The notes beneath the pieces are model-generated. The model saw only the letters and a program-made list of their open reading frames with translations, was not told the origin of the DNA and searched no databases. Position numbers and translations under genes: made by a program. Positions 45,692-55,447 of a DNA stretch of 64,000 nucleotides are shown one piece after another. The number at the start of each line of letters is the position of its first letter. Positions within the stretch are counted from its first letter, which is position 1. This DNA comes from Macrocystis pyrifera (Eukaryota > Sar > Phaeophyceae > Laminariales > Laminariaceae). Location of the stretch: positions 15,372,992 through 15,436,991 of the forward strand of contig JASSKH010000003.1 of assembly GCA_031763025.1 (NCBI GenBank). Reading direction: 5' to 3'.

Positions 45692-46616
45692 TGTTAAGAT
45701 CCCGAGTTGCGGGACACTTTGTATCCCTGGACAGGTCTGCCTTTTAAGTCGGTAAACGTTGTACTCACATGTGTTGTTTGCTTAGCTATAGAAGAAGGGC
45801 AGTTTTATTCCTTTCGTGCACGCGGAGACTGAGACCAAGCTCGTACTCCTCTGGAAAACCCCTGGTTTTCCATCTAAGATACGCCTTCCAAGTATTACAA
45901 ATACGTTCCCCGTGACTAAACCCAGGTAGTTACCGGGCTTTCAATCTCATACAAGACCATATCTTAACACTAGCCCACTCTGATGAGCCGTATATGCAGA
46001 ATTATGGAAAATTCGTGGAAACCCCGATTCCACGAACTAAAACATGAGTCGAAGATGCGGCTCCTCAAAACCCACTCCCACACCTCTTCGTGCTCCACTT
46101 GTTGGTCTGTTGTACAAGGCGCTCGATCTACATCGACGGGCCTTGGGAGGTGGGGCACTGAGGGGCCCGGAGCCTCAGCGGCTCGGCCACCGCGAGGGGA
46201 AGCAGACCCTTCCACCTCTTGAGTCTCCATCATGCAGTGGCCGGAACAAACTTACTCAAAGAAAGCAAACAAATAAAAACTGTGACAAACAACGCAAACC
46301 GACAAAAAAGCGGAAAGTCCTAAGCCGAAGACGCCACTTGTTAAGATCCCGAGTTGCGGGACACTTTGTATCCCTGGACAGGTCTGCCTTTTAAGTCGGT
46401 AAACATTGTACTCACATGTGTTGTTTGCTTAGCTATAGAAGAAGAGCAGTTTTATTCCATTCGTGCACGCGGAGACTGAGACCAAGCTCGTGCTCCTCTG
46501 GAAAACCCCTGGTTTTCCATCTAAGATACGCCTTCCAAGTATTACAAATACGTTCCCCGTGACTAAACCCAGGTAGTTACCGGGCTTTCAATCTCATACA
46601 AGACCATATCTTAACA
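45692..46616 (-). mobile_element. TRIM family B, 925 bp, TSD TCCC
   Basis: Two 278-bp LTRs (45692-45969 and 46339-46616) start TGTTAAGATCCCGAG and end ATATCTTAACA; by eye they differ at four positions, so the insertion is recent. TCCC flanks both sides (45688-45691, 46617-46620). On the minus strand the primer-binding site is AGTGGCGTCTTCGGC and the purine tract AGAGTGGGCTAG. The 369-bp inside has a minus-strand frame (46233-45970) with EEVWEWVLRSRIFD, related to EVWEWVVKRRIFD in the element at 37194, so it looks like a deletion derivative that kept the end of a coding region. Confidence 0.92.
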
Positions 46617-47497
46617 TCCCAAAATCGGGAAGAGGGATCGAAGGTGCGGCTATTCAACACAGAAATGAGGTGATAGATCTACCCCACACCTCGTAGTGAG
46701 GCTTCGACGCCTCACTCAAGAAATAACCGACTATCCGGAAGGGGAAAAAGTAAAACGCAAGAAACGAGACAAGGCGCACGGGCACGACGACGACCAAAGA
46801 GATTGGCAACCCATGGTGGTTTCACGCGCAGGTTCGTGTCCTGCCGACGACGCCAAATGTGAAATGGGGGCAGAGATATAAGCTGGTAAGGGGCGCAGGA
46901 ATGTCGGTGCTGGGTAGAGCACGCTGCTTGAAGTTCACGAACTTCTTATTAATGCTCCTCAAGTAAGTTGAGAGAAAGGGAGAGAACTCGTGTGAGCGAT
47001 AGTGGGCTTCGCCAGGAACACAACTCAGCCCAGACGTCGACCAAAACCAGCTTGAATGCAGATACAGTCTATCGGGACGGTATCATACAGAAGATTCCCA
47101 ACGATTATAACATAATGTTCTCTACCGGGACATTGCCATACAGAAGGTTCCCAGACTTATATAACATAATGTTCTGCGGGCAAAGGGGATGTCTGAACTG
47201 CTCCACTGAATATTCCCTAAGAGCTATGTATAACCATATAAGATTCGCCTGCAGATATATTCCTACGTGTCTACATACAACCACATCATATTCGTCTACA
47301 GGTATGTCTGGTATCTGCAAAGAGCTATGTGCAACCATACACGGTTCGTATACGGGTATATGCGTCCCTATATAATGGATGTGCTACTCCATCACAATTT
47401 ACGTGTTACTGGCAGTGGTATATAGCATGACAAGCAGTATAGTAGTCATGCCCTAACCCTGGTACCGCGTGGTTATTCGACCTCTCTGTGTTTACTA

Positions 47498-47601
47498 TTA
47501 CGGGGGTCCATAGTTAACGGGACCAAATTTTGTTAGTAAAATAGTTAAATATATAGGCTTTAATGTACACCATAGGTCCTATTAACTATGTACCCCCGTA
47601 A
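47498..47601 (+). mobile_element. MITE M1, copy 7
   Basis: Ends TTACGGGGGTCCATAG / CTATGTACCCCCGTAA, TA flanks (47496-47497, 47602-47603). Confidence 0.93.
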
Positions 47602-47659
47602 TATGAGATTGTCTGTATTGTATGAGCGATTGGTCATGCTCCAGCAGTAGTACGTAGTA

Positions 47660-47767
47660 TTACGTTGGAATATATTAAGTAGGACCTACGTTACACACAA
47701 AAACCTGTATATATTTTCCTATTTGTGATAACAATATTTGGTCCTATTTACTATGGTCCCTTTTTAA
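47660..47767 (+). mobile_element. MITE M1, copy 8 (degraded)
   Basis: Ends TTACGTTGG / GGTCCCTTTTTAA. The arms AGTAGGACCTACG and TTTGGTCCTATTTACTATGG identify the family. TA flanks remain. Confidence 0.75.
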
Positions 47768-48149
47768 TATTAGTAAAAATAGTACTTGTATGGTTGTAAT
47801 AGTAGTCGTAGTGGTAGTGTGTACCAGATAGTATTTTGTAGAGTGCATGCTGCTTCTACCTGCGCAGTGGTGGTAGTGGTGTCTAGTAACAGCAGTATAA
47901 CGTAGTAGTCAACCCATGGTACCGCGTGCATGTAGTTGTATAGTATTCACTATAGAAAGAGTAGTACTCAGTTCCTGCTGACTACAATTATTACTCCTTC
48001 CTTCGAGCAATATTTTACTCAAGCCCATGGCTCACGTTTCCGCCAAGAACAGCTATATTATAATGCGTGTAGCGAGTACATAGTATTACTAAGATGTAGG
48101 AAGGAGTAAAGACAACGTACAGAGTATCGTAGATAACAGGAAGAGCATC

Positions 48150-48330
48150 ATGAACAACGTATAGAGTATCGTAGGTAACAGATAAAGCATCAAAGGAAGT
48201 AGACATAGAAGATCGATAGACCTTGTGCGTAGGTTTCCTTTGTATTTGGGTATTTCTTCTTTCTGGAATGTGTTGATTGATCAACGGTGAAGCTCATGCT
48301 GCACGTTGTCGGATGGCAAGACTAATAATA
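48150..48330 (+). mobile_element. LINE-like 3' end
   Basis: GACCTTGTGCGTAGGTTTCC, then GAAGCTCATGCTGCACGTTG and TCGGATGGCAAGACTAATAA. Confidence 0.65.
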
Positions 48331-48698
48331 ATATTACGTGTGTTAGCTGTGACTCCCTTTTCGCCAATCGACGCCCCCAGGATTTCACGTTACCTACATC
48401 CCGAAGGGGAACCTTGTACCAGGTATGAAATACACACCGGAAAAAAACCCCGCTCGTGGCAAGCTACGTGCGACCTCGGAAATTCGTCTTTATCATTTCC
48501 CAAATGTAGACACACCAGGTTACCTCACTGACCTACACTCCTTGAGTTCTGCAGCTTCAGATTTTGTCTCCCTCGTATACGTCGAATACTGACTCTGTGT
48601 TTCTTGCACGAGGCTACATAAAACCCGTAGTACGCGCGATCAAAGTATTACACACATCTTGCAAAGATGAGAATCGACGAATATCGATCTTACAGTTG

Positions 48699-49049
48699 TG
48701 TTATAAGGATTACCCTGGGCTGTGTAATCGATCGACTTTTGACCCCTCCCTATGCCAGGTGGCTCAATAGGTGTGACCAACACCCTCATAATTGGCGCCG
48801 TCGGTAGAACACGGGTTCAAATCTCACCTCGAAAGTTATTTTTACGGAAACACTTGCGCGTGCGGTCCCTAAAGACGTATCTTTCTGGTTCCGCAGGTAT
48901 TGAATCGAAGCGGGTGGGTCAGCGTACGGCCGTATACGGCACCGACGCCCCAAAGATCCCGCCGTTCAGAGGGGGGGAGATTGTTACAAGGATTACCCTG
49001 GGCTGGGTAATCGATCGGTCTTTTACCCTTATATGCTCAGTAGGTAACA
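48699..49049 (+). mobile_element. TRIM family D, copy 2
   Basis: Left LTR TGTTATAAGGATTACCC...GACCAACA (48699-48782), then TTGGCGCCGTCGGTAGAAC (primer-binding site) and ACGGGTTCAAATCTCACC (B-box-like). Purine tract AGAGGGGGGGAGAT directly before the right LTR (48981-49049, TGTTACAAGG...GGTAACA). No target duplication found. Confidence 0.75.
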
Positions 49050-49224
49050 CCTTCGCGGCTGTTTTTTAAAAATACGTATTAATGTCCGATCCGTGGTGAT
49101 AAAGTTCAACGTACCTGGTATACCGTATGACCTATGCTACGCAAATAATACCTCCGTAATTAATCATAAGCCCAGACCCGTGAGAACACCATGCAATTAT
49201 AATCAACCATCCTATATACTATAC

Positions 49225-49675
49225 TATTAATATTAAGCTTACCATCCGACAATGTGCAGCATGAGCTTCACCGTTGATCGATGAAAACATTCCTGAAAGC
49301 AGAAATTCCCGGATACACAGAGAACCTATGCACAAGGTATATCTATCTGCTATGTCTGCTTCCTTTTATGCTTTATCTACCGGGCCACATCCGACAATGT
49401 GCAGCATGAGCTTCACCGTTGATCGATCAAAACATTCCCGAAAGAAGAAATCCCCGGATACAAAGGAAACCTATGCACAAGGTATATCTATCTGCTATGT
49501 AGGTTTCCTTTGTATCCGGAGATTTCTTCTTTCGGGAATGTTTTTACATCGCAGATAGATAGACCTTGTGCATAGGTTTCCGTTGTATCCGGGGATTTCT
49601 TCTTTCGGGAATGTTTTGATCGATCAACGGTGAAGCTCATGCTGCACATTGTCGGATGGCAAGCCTAATAATAAT
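49225..49675. mobile_element. LINE 3' ends in inverted, nested arrangement
   Basis: Three pieces of the LINE 3' UTR: minus-facing at 49234-49384, a second minus-facing piece from 49389, and a plus-facing piece ending GCAAGCCTAATAATAATG near 49674. The second and third form a hairpin with arms over 100 bp, meeting near 49500. Confidence 0.7.
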
Positions 49676-49749
49676 GATAGTCTATGTGTTGTCTTTACTC
49701 CCTCCTACATGTTACTATGTACTCGTTACTTTCTATTCTTAAATCCTAA

Positions 49750-50455
49750 GCCGCATCCAAGCTCCATCCCCATGCCATCGGTGTGGGTCTGTCATCTCCC
49801 CCCCCTGTGCTCCTTCTCGATTCCTGACGACCCCTAAGCTGGAGTCTAAATCGCGATACCCTCCTCGAAATGGCGACCTGTGTAGTCACCGAGTCGATTT
49901 GGAGTATGCGTTCCTTCACCAATCCTTTCCTTCCCATCGACCCACCATCCCTCCCCCCCCCTACGACACTAGCTGCCAGCTGGTTGATGAACTTACTGCC
50001 CTCTACTCCGGGACGCCCAAAGATTTCCACTGCTAAAGTGGCAAGTTTGTGACTCCGTTCGTCAAAGGACACATGTCCCGGACGAGCGTAGTGTTGGCGC
50101 TTGCGCGCCTCGGAGGTATAGGCGGCTGATCCATCGTGATCGGCACTGGCTCCGCGCAGGTGTATCTGCGCTTGGGGGTCAGCATGGGTGACGGCCAACA
50201 GGATGGATTTCTCCCTATACTCCCTATTAGGAGCAATCCCGTAGACCTCCTCTCCTGACGACAATGTCCATCCGCAGATTTCGGTCTGCGGTGAACGGTT
50301 CGCCGCATCCCCAGCCGCTTCAAAGCACGGGACATCGCGTGGACGAGCGGTTGGAGTTGGTTTACTTGCGCCGCTGCTCTGGGACAGATGCGCGCGTGGC
50401 GAGTGTCCACGTCATCTGCATCGCAGCAGGGGCATATACTATATTGAAGTATTGT
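49750..50455 (-). pseudogene. LINE-like reverse-transcriptase-type ORF, C-terminal part, frameshifted
   Basis: Minus strand: CPCCDADDVDTRHARICPRA, AQVNQLQPLVHAMSRALKR, then in another frame KSILLAVTHADPQAQIHLRG, ARPGHVSFDERSHKLATLAV and VTTQVAISRRVSRFRLQLRG, ending MAWGWSLDAA. I recognise this as the terminal region of reverse-transcriptase-like ORFs found in stramenopile genomes. It has a Cys-rich knuckle (CPCC..DTRH). The frame changes near 50240. The hAT-like element lies just upstream. Confidence 0.65.
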
Positions 50456-50476
50456 ACGTGACTCGTACCAAAATAT

Positions 50477-51608
50477 CAAGGGTGTGTTCGGTACGGTACT
50501 ACCGAGGCCTACCGGCGGTAAAATACCGCCGGTATACCTGTACCGAGAGGATTCGGTACGTTCGGTCTGGAGTTCTATACCGAACCGACAATTTCGGTAC
50601 GTTCGGTCTGGAGTTCTATACCCTACCGAACATTTCGGTACGTTCGGCACGATGTCCGTACCCTTACCGGCGGTATCGGTATGATACACCGTACCGATAC
50701 CGAGAAGCTCGGTATGTTCGGTACGATGCCCATACCGGTACCGAGAATTTCGGTACGTTCGGTACCATGTCCATACCCTTACCGAGAACCTCGGTACGTT
50801 CGGTACCATGTCCATATCGTACCGGCGGTATCGGTATGACACAACGTACCGATACCGAGCTTATACCCTACCGAGAGTACCGATCCCGGGCTAATCGGGA
50901 AGTTATGAGTTTTTTTTTCTCTCGTTGTCGTGTCTTGCCGGTGGATAGCGCGCAAGCGTGTGTACACAGTGGGAAAGAGGTGGCTGGAACTCTTCTCGCA
51001 ATAAAAATTTCAGTCAGTACCGCAGGAGGATGGGAGTGGGGGCCTCAGGGAGAGGAGCCTTCTGTGTGACCACGGTTTAGACGTTCAGGCAAGACAAATA
51101 ATACCCGGTGTGGTAAGGCGCCCATCGAACTCTGGAAATGAATGTGATGACAAAACAAAAAAAAAAAAAAAAACTGTCGCAGACACACACATTCTTGATG
51201 GGCAATACCATGGTACTGCTGTGGAGCGACGCTCGGTTTGACAAATACCGCTGGTATCTGCGGTACGGTACCGGTATGGAGGTCTATACCGTACCGAGAA
51301 TTTCGGTACGTTCGGTATGGAGTTCTAAATCGTACCGAGAATTTCGGTACGTTCGGTCTGGAGTTCTATACCCTACCGAACATTTCGGTACGTTCGGCAC
51401 GATGTCCGTACCCTTACCGGCGGTATCGGTATGATACACCGTACCGATACCGAGAAGCTCGGTATGTTCGGTACGATGCCCATACCGGTACCGAGAATTT
51501 CGGTACGTTCGGTACCATGTCCATACCCTTACCGAGAATTTCGGTACGTTCGGTACCATGTCCATACCGGTACCGAGCGTACCCGTACCGTACCGAACAC
51601 ACCCCTTG
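50477..51608. mobile_element. hAT-like non-autonomous element, 8-bp TSD CAAAATAT
   Basis: Terminal inverted repeats CAAGGGTGTGTTCGGTACGG (left) and, with one extra G, CAAGGGGTGTGTTCGGTACG (right, reverse complement). CAAAATAT is duplicated at 50469-50476 and 51609-51616. Two inner blocks (about 50540-50880 and 51235-51600) share over 200 bp almost exactly and consist of ~50-bp units with TTCGGTACGTTCGGTACC-like palindromes. The centre (50890-51234) is unique and has no transposase frame. The 8-bp duplication and end sequence point to the hAT superfamily. Confidence 0.9.
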
Positions 51609-51671
51609 CAAAATATGATCGACGAATGTGTTGTTGTGCATTGTAAAAATATAGTAATTCATGTTACTATA

Positions 51672-51895
51672 ATTATGCTTGCCTTCCGACAATATAGCGT
51701 AGATGTCGTTCCTATATAAACCGAATATCTTTCCGTAAATCAGTAGTATCCCTCATACACTTCTCTGCCAGTCGTTTCCCAATTTCCATTCGCGCCACAT
51801 CATTTCATTTTAGCTACCCGTATAGTGTATCCTATTCCTCATCAACGTTCCATCCCCGGGTCATCGGTCGCCTTCCTCCGGCTTCTTCCTCTCTT
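51672..51895 (+). repeat. Repeat R5, copy 1
   Basis: Starts ATTATGCTTGCCTTCCGACA (similar to the reverse complement of the LINE 3' end), then CGTTCCTATATAAACC, CATACACTTCTCTGCCA and CCTCCGGCTTCTT. Confidence 0.75.
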
Positions 51896-52058
51896 CCCCT
51901 AGCGGCCTGGCGGTCATTAATATTAGTATTAATGGTATAATCTATCAATGTACCTGCTGCTGCGGTACGTAGCAACCTACTGTCATCTTCAAGCTCAAGC
52001 TCAACCTAATAAAAAACATGAAAATAACCTCAAAACTCCGAAACCTGAACAATATCAT

Positions 52059-52282
52059 TATTATGCTTGCCTTCCGACAAAATAGCGTAGATGCCGTTCC
52101 TATATAAACCAAATATCCTTCCGTAAATCAGTAGTATCCCTCATACACTTCTCTGCCAATCGTTTTCAAATTCCCATTCCCCACAACATTTCATTTTAGC
52201 TACGAGCACCAGTCTATGGTATATTCTATTCCTCATCGACGTTCCATCCCCATGTCGTTGGCCGCATTCCTCCGGCTTCTTT
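52059..52282 (+). repeat. Repeat R5, copy 2
   Basis: Same motifs in the same order as copy 1, about 390 bp downstream; a fragment also lies at 42806-42855. Confidence 0.75.
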
Positions 52283-52607
52283 CAACCTCAACATCCAAAC
52301 ATCAATCAACCATGCTCACTCAGCGACTGTTTTTTTTTTTTTTTGAGTCAGCAGCATTCTTCTATCCAGCATCCTAAATCTTACATATTGCAAAATGAAA
52401 ATAAACAGCTGGAACAGGAGCTACGTATCATATGAGATCGAAGATTTTGTTGAAACTCAAATCTTGCAAGCTGCGTAGCATACTTCAACGATGCGAAGTT
52501 GCCAACTGCCTTGTTCTGTATTTACAAAATTAAAAAACAACAGGTAGGTGTGAGATCGAGGATTTCTTCGAAATTTCATCTTGGGCAAGCTGTGTGTTAT
52601 ACTACTA

Positions 52608-52717
52608 TTACGGGTCCATAGTAAACAGGACCAAATATTGTTAGCAAAAATAGGTAAATAATAAATATATAGGTTTTTATGTGCATCGTAGGTCCTATTA
52701 ACCATTGTTCCCCGTAA
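52608..52717 (+). mobile_element. MITE M1, copy 9
   Basis: Ends TTACGGGTCCATAG / CATTGTTCCCCGTAA, TA flanks; site reads ACTA...TAGC. Confidence 0.9.
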
Positions 52718-53063
52718 TAGCCATACTTCGATCGCGCGTACTATTAAAAGGGGTTTATATGGCCTCATGCAGGATATACATTCCGTACATGAGGAAAGAC
52801 AAAATCTGAAGCTTACACGATATACGCAGGGAAGGAGAATTGGCTGGGTGAGATTGGTGGTATTCGACTAATTGGGTCAGCTTTTTCATTCTGAATGAGT
52901 AATGCCCTCCATGCACATTGTCTGAAGGCAAAAATAAGAATATATGAACCATAACGCCAAATTCTCTCTACAACAACAAACTGCAGATCATTAATTAATA
53001 TCGTATCGGTTCCCGATCCCTAATAATCTTTTCCAATAATATTATTATAGGATACCAGGTACC
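52718..53063. other. Intergenic, nothing recognised
   Basis: One TACCAGGTA (53053) directly beside the LTR at 53064. No gene. Confidence 0.4.
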
Positions 53064-53351
53064 TGTTATGGTAGTGCTTGAAAGGCCGAAAGACCGGTAA
53101 TTACCTGGGTTCAGTTATTGGGATCGTATTTGTAGTACTGGGAGGCGCATCTTAGATGGAAAACCAGGGTTCTCCCAGGGGTTTTCCCAGCGAAGCACGA
53201 GCCTGGCTCTCAATCTCTCATCGTGCTCGAAAGGACTAAAGCCGCTATTCTTCTATCTCTTAAGCATACATCACACGTGAGTATCAACGAGTATCTGCTC
53301 AATAGGCAAACCTAACAAGGGATACAAAGTGTCCCGACCTTGAACTTTACA
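53064..53351 (+). mobile_element. Family B-related LTR, plus orientation
   Basis: TGTTATGGTAGTGC...TTTACA, 288 bp, the reverse-facing relative of the 45692 LTR (GGATACAAAGTGTCCCGACC). It is followed at once by AGTGGCGTCAACGGCAGAAC, the primer-binding site. Confidence 0.78.
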
Positions 53352-53352
53352 A

Positions 53353-53755
53353 GTGGCGTCAACGGCAGAACGTCGAGGTGGCGGCATCGAGATGATGTAC
53401 GAGACGCATTGGACAGGACTCTCCCGACCATCCTGGGTGCGGGAAATGGACCGTCAGCTCTCTCGCCACGAAATTTTGCGCTACTGGGCCGGCACTCCGA
53501 ACAAGCACCGCCAAACCAACCGCCTGCACCGCCGTATGCGAATTGGCGCGGCACAACGGGAGCTTGCTCGGAGAAACGGCGAGCGGTTTCTAGCACCCGG
53601 CTATGGTTGCGTATCGTACGCCGATTGGATTCGCTGATACTGCAACACCGTGCTCCCCAACGGGGCCCAGTTTTGGTACAAGGTCGACAACGGTCTGTGG
53701 TGGCTAGGGAAAATCAGCGCGTTGAGGGTTCGCGGCTTCCCTGTGTTTTTCTGAT
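53353..53755 (+). pseudogene. LTR-retrotransposon ORF fragment
   Basis: An open frame runs from the primer-binding site: 94 residues with THWTGLSRPSWVREMDRQL and HEILRYWAG, a stop at 53635-53637, then in the same frame LPNGAQFWYKVDNGLWWLGK, whose aromatic pattern resembles a small chromo/SH3-like barrel. I take it as part of the family's autonomous partner. Exact gag or pol assignment is uncertain. Confidence 0.45.
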
Positions 53756-55252
53756 GTCTCTTGTAGGCAGTTACCTGGTACATTAGTTGTGGCTTTCGTT
53801 GAACCTTGTACCCATTTCATCACGAAGAAAATAGCATTCCTATTTCGTCAAATAAGAAGGTAAGATTCAAGAAGAGAAGATACTGTTCCCCATCACATCA
53901 AGAAGAAACGATAAGATTCCCATTGCATCAAGAGGAATATAAGATTCCCACTACACCAAGAAGAAGATAAGCTACCCACTGCATCAAGAAGAAGGGGAGA
54001 CTCCCACCACACGTAGAAGAAGAGAAGACTCGACAGATTCAACACCAAGAAGAGAGGGCAGAAGAGACGGAACGAAACACAGTGCTGCATGACTACCCCA
54101 AACAACGACAAACAACAAACAACCCAACGAAAGGAATACCCGCCTATAGATCATATATGCAGTGCTGCCGACATTCATGCTGTGGGCAGCGCTTGCGTCG
54201 AGGGGTTTTATAGTTGTAAAAGTAAGACCTGGTCTACAGGACTAAGCACGCGTCATACATGCCAGCCACGTAGACATACTACTTCTCCGCTCTTGGCACC
54301 CATTTCCTGCGGCGCCCTCTGCAAACCCGCAAAAAAGCTAAAATGCTACACAAGCAGAGAATCTTAAAGCGCCGATCCGCAGTCAAATCAAAAGCTGTAG
54401 ACCCTGGTGAAATTTTCACACACATGTACCTACGACTCTTGCTTGCCGTTCAATTCGTTCACTTAAAGAAAACCAAACCATCACTAGCAGTAGTGCCGCA
54501 CACAGTAGGTGCTTATCGATTGCTTGAAACAAGCACAACCCACATGGAAACCTATCTATATTGAGGATACCCGCCAACTGTTAATAGCGCCCCTACTACA
54601 TTCATAGGTTGTGCGCAGACAACCGCCCACGCATCTCCATGAAAACCTATCTACACAGATGAGGATGTCCGCCAACTAATATAGCGCCCCCGCCACGTTC
54701 TTAAGATTGTGCCTACACGACCGCCCATCAAAACCTATCTATACTGAGGAAGCCTGCCAAAGGTTCATAGGTTGTGGGCATACAACCGCCCATGTACATA
54801 CCTCCGAAAATCTGGATGGCGTCGTTCTACCGAGTAAAGCAGTGCGAGTGGGCTGCGACCTACAGAAAACTACAACATCTGAAAAAAAAACAACGCCTCT
54901 ACATTTCCACCCAAAACACCTCTTCGTTTCAAAACAACTCTCATCCGCACCCTCAACTAAGACACGCCCTAAAAACAATCGTCCGCATCTCACGATAGGT
55001 ACCCCCATACGACGACACAAGAATATTCCGTGCGTTCTGAACCATCAACAGGATGTCGATGACAAGCGTATCACCCGATAACCCCCCCCGTACGCCGCCT
55101 CCCCCCCAAAAAAAACAATTCCAATGACAAGCTTATCACCCGTTAACGAAAAAAAAAAAAAAAAACGCAACAACCCCGATCCGGTCTTGTTGTTCTCTGC
55201 TGCCGTGCCCAAGGGATCAAAAGCATTTCGACCAGCGTGCCTGCTCGCGCCT
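53756..55252. other. 3' flank of the SET gene
   Basis: Purine-rich GAAGAAGA runs (about 53870-54050) and imperfect repeats of AAAACCTATCTATA...GAGGA...CCGCCAA (about 54545-54760). No gene. The 3' UTR must lie at the right edge. Confidence 0.45.
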
Positions 55253-55447
55253 TCAGAGCTGCTCGCGGGTGCTCATGCGCCCGCGGCAGCCCGGTGCTCG
55301 GCAAGCGCACTCCGGCGCGACGACCACTCCCAGTCCAATTTTGTGCGGCGCGGGGTACGCGTACGAGATCTCCTCGCCCGAACGGATTTCCCTCAGAGAG
55401 AAGAAGCACACGCGCTTGTCCAGTGCCTGCTCCTTACCGGCGGCCAC
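55253..55447 (-). CDS. SET-gene last exon: end of SET, post-SET
   Basis: Acceptor [28 protein letters not shown], then [10 protein letters not shown], the post-SET zinc cysteines, and a stop at 55255-55253. The conserved Tyr of the GEExxYxY motif is present. Confidence 0.93.
   Translation of the reverse strand: MAAGKEQALDKRVCFFSLREIRSGEEISYAYPAPHKIGLGVVVAPECACRAPGCRGRMSTREQL

Larger units (their letters stand above)
44510..47396 (-). mobile_element. TRIM family C with two nested insertions, TSD ATTT
   Basis: LTRs of about 540 bp begin TGTGAAATGGGGGCAGAG and end TATCACA / CATCACA: left 44510-45621 (split by the foldback at 44876-45442), right 46858-47396. ATTT lies on both sides (44506-44509, 47397-47400). 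On the minus strand the right LTR is followed by TGGCGTCGTCGGCAGGAC and then ACACGAACCTGCG; together they complement a tRNA 3' end including a full T arm. The polypurine tract is TCAGGGTGGGCTAA before the left LTR. Without its insertions the element is about 1.39 kb with about 0.3 kb of internal, non-coding sequence. Confidence 0.88.

Noticed and set aside
46820-46857. Possible tRNA 3' half ending in CCA
   Set aside because: T arm and acceptor 3' strand are good, but the 5' acceptor strand, D arm and anticodon arm are absent; it is the primer-binding region of TRIM C.
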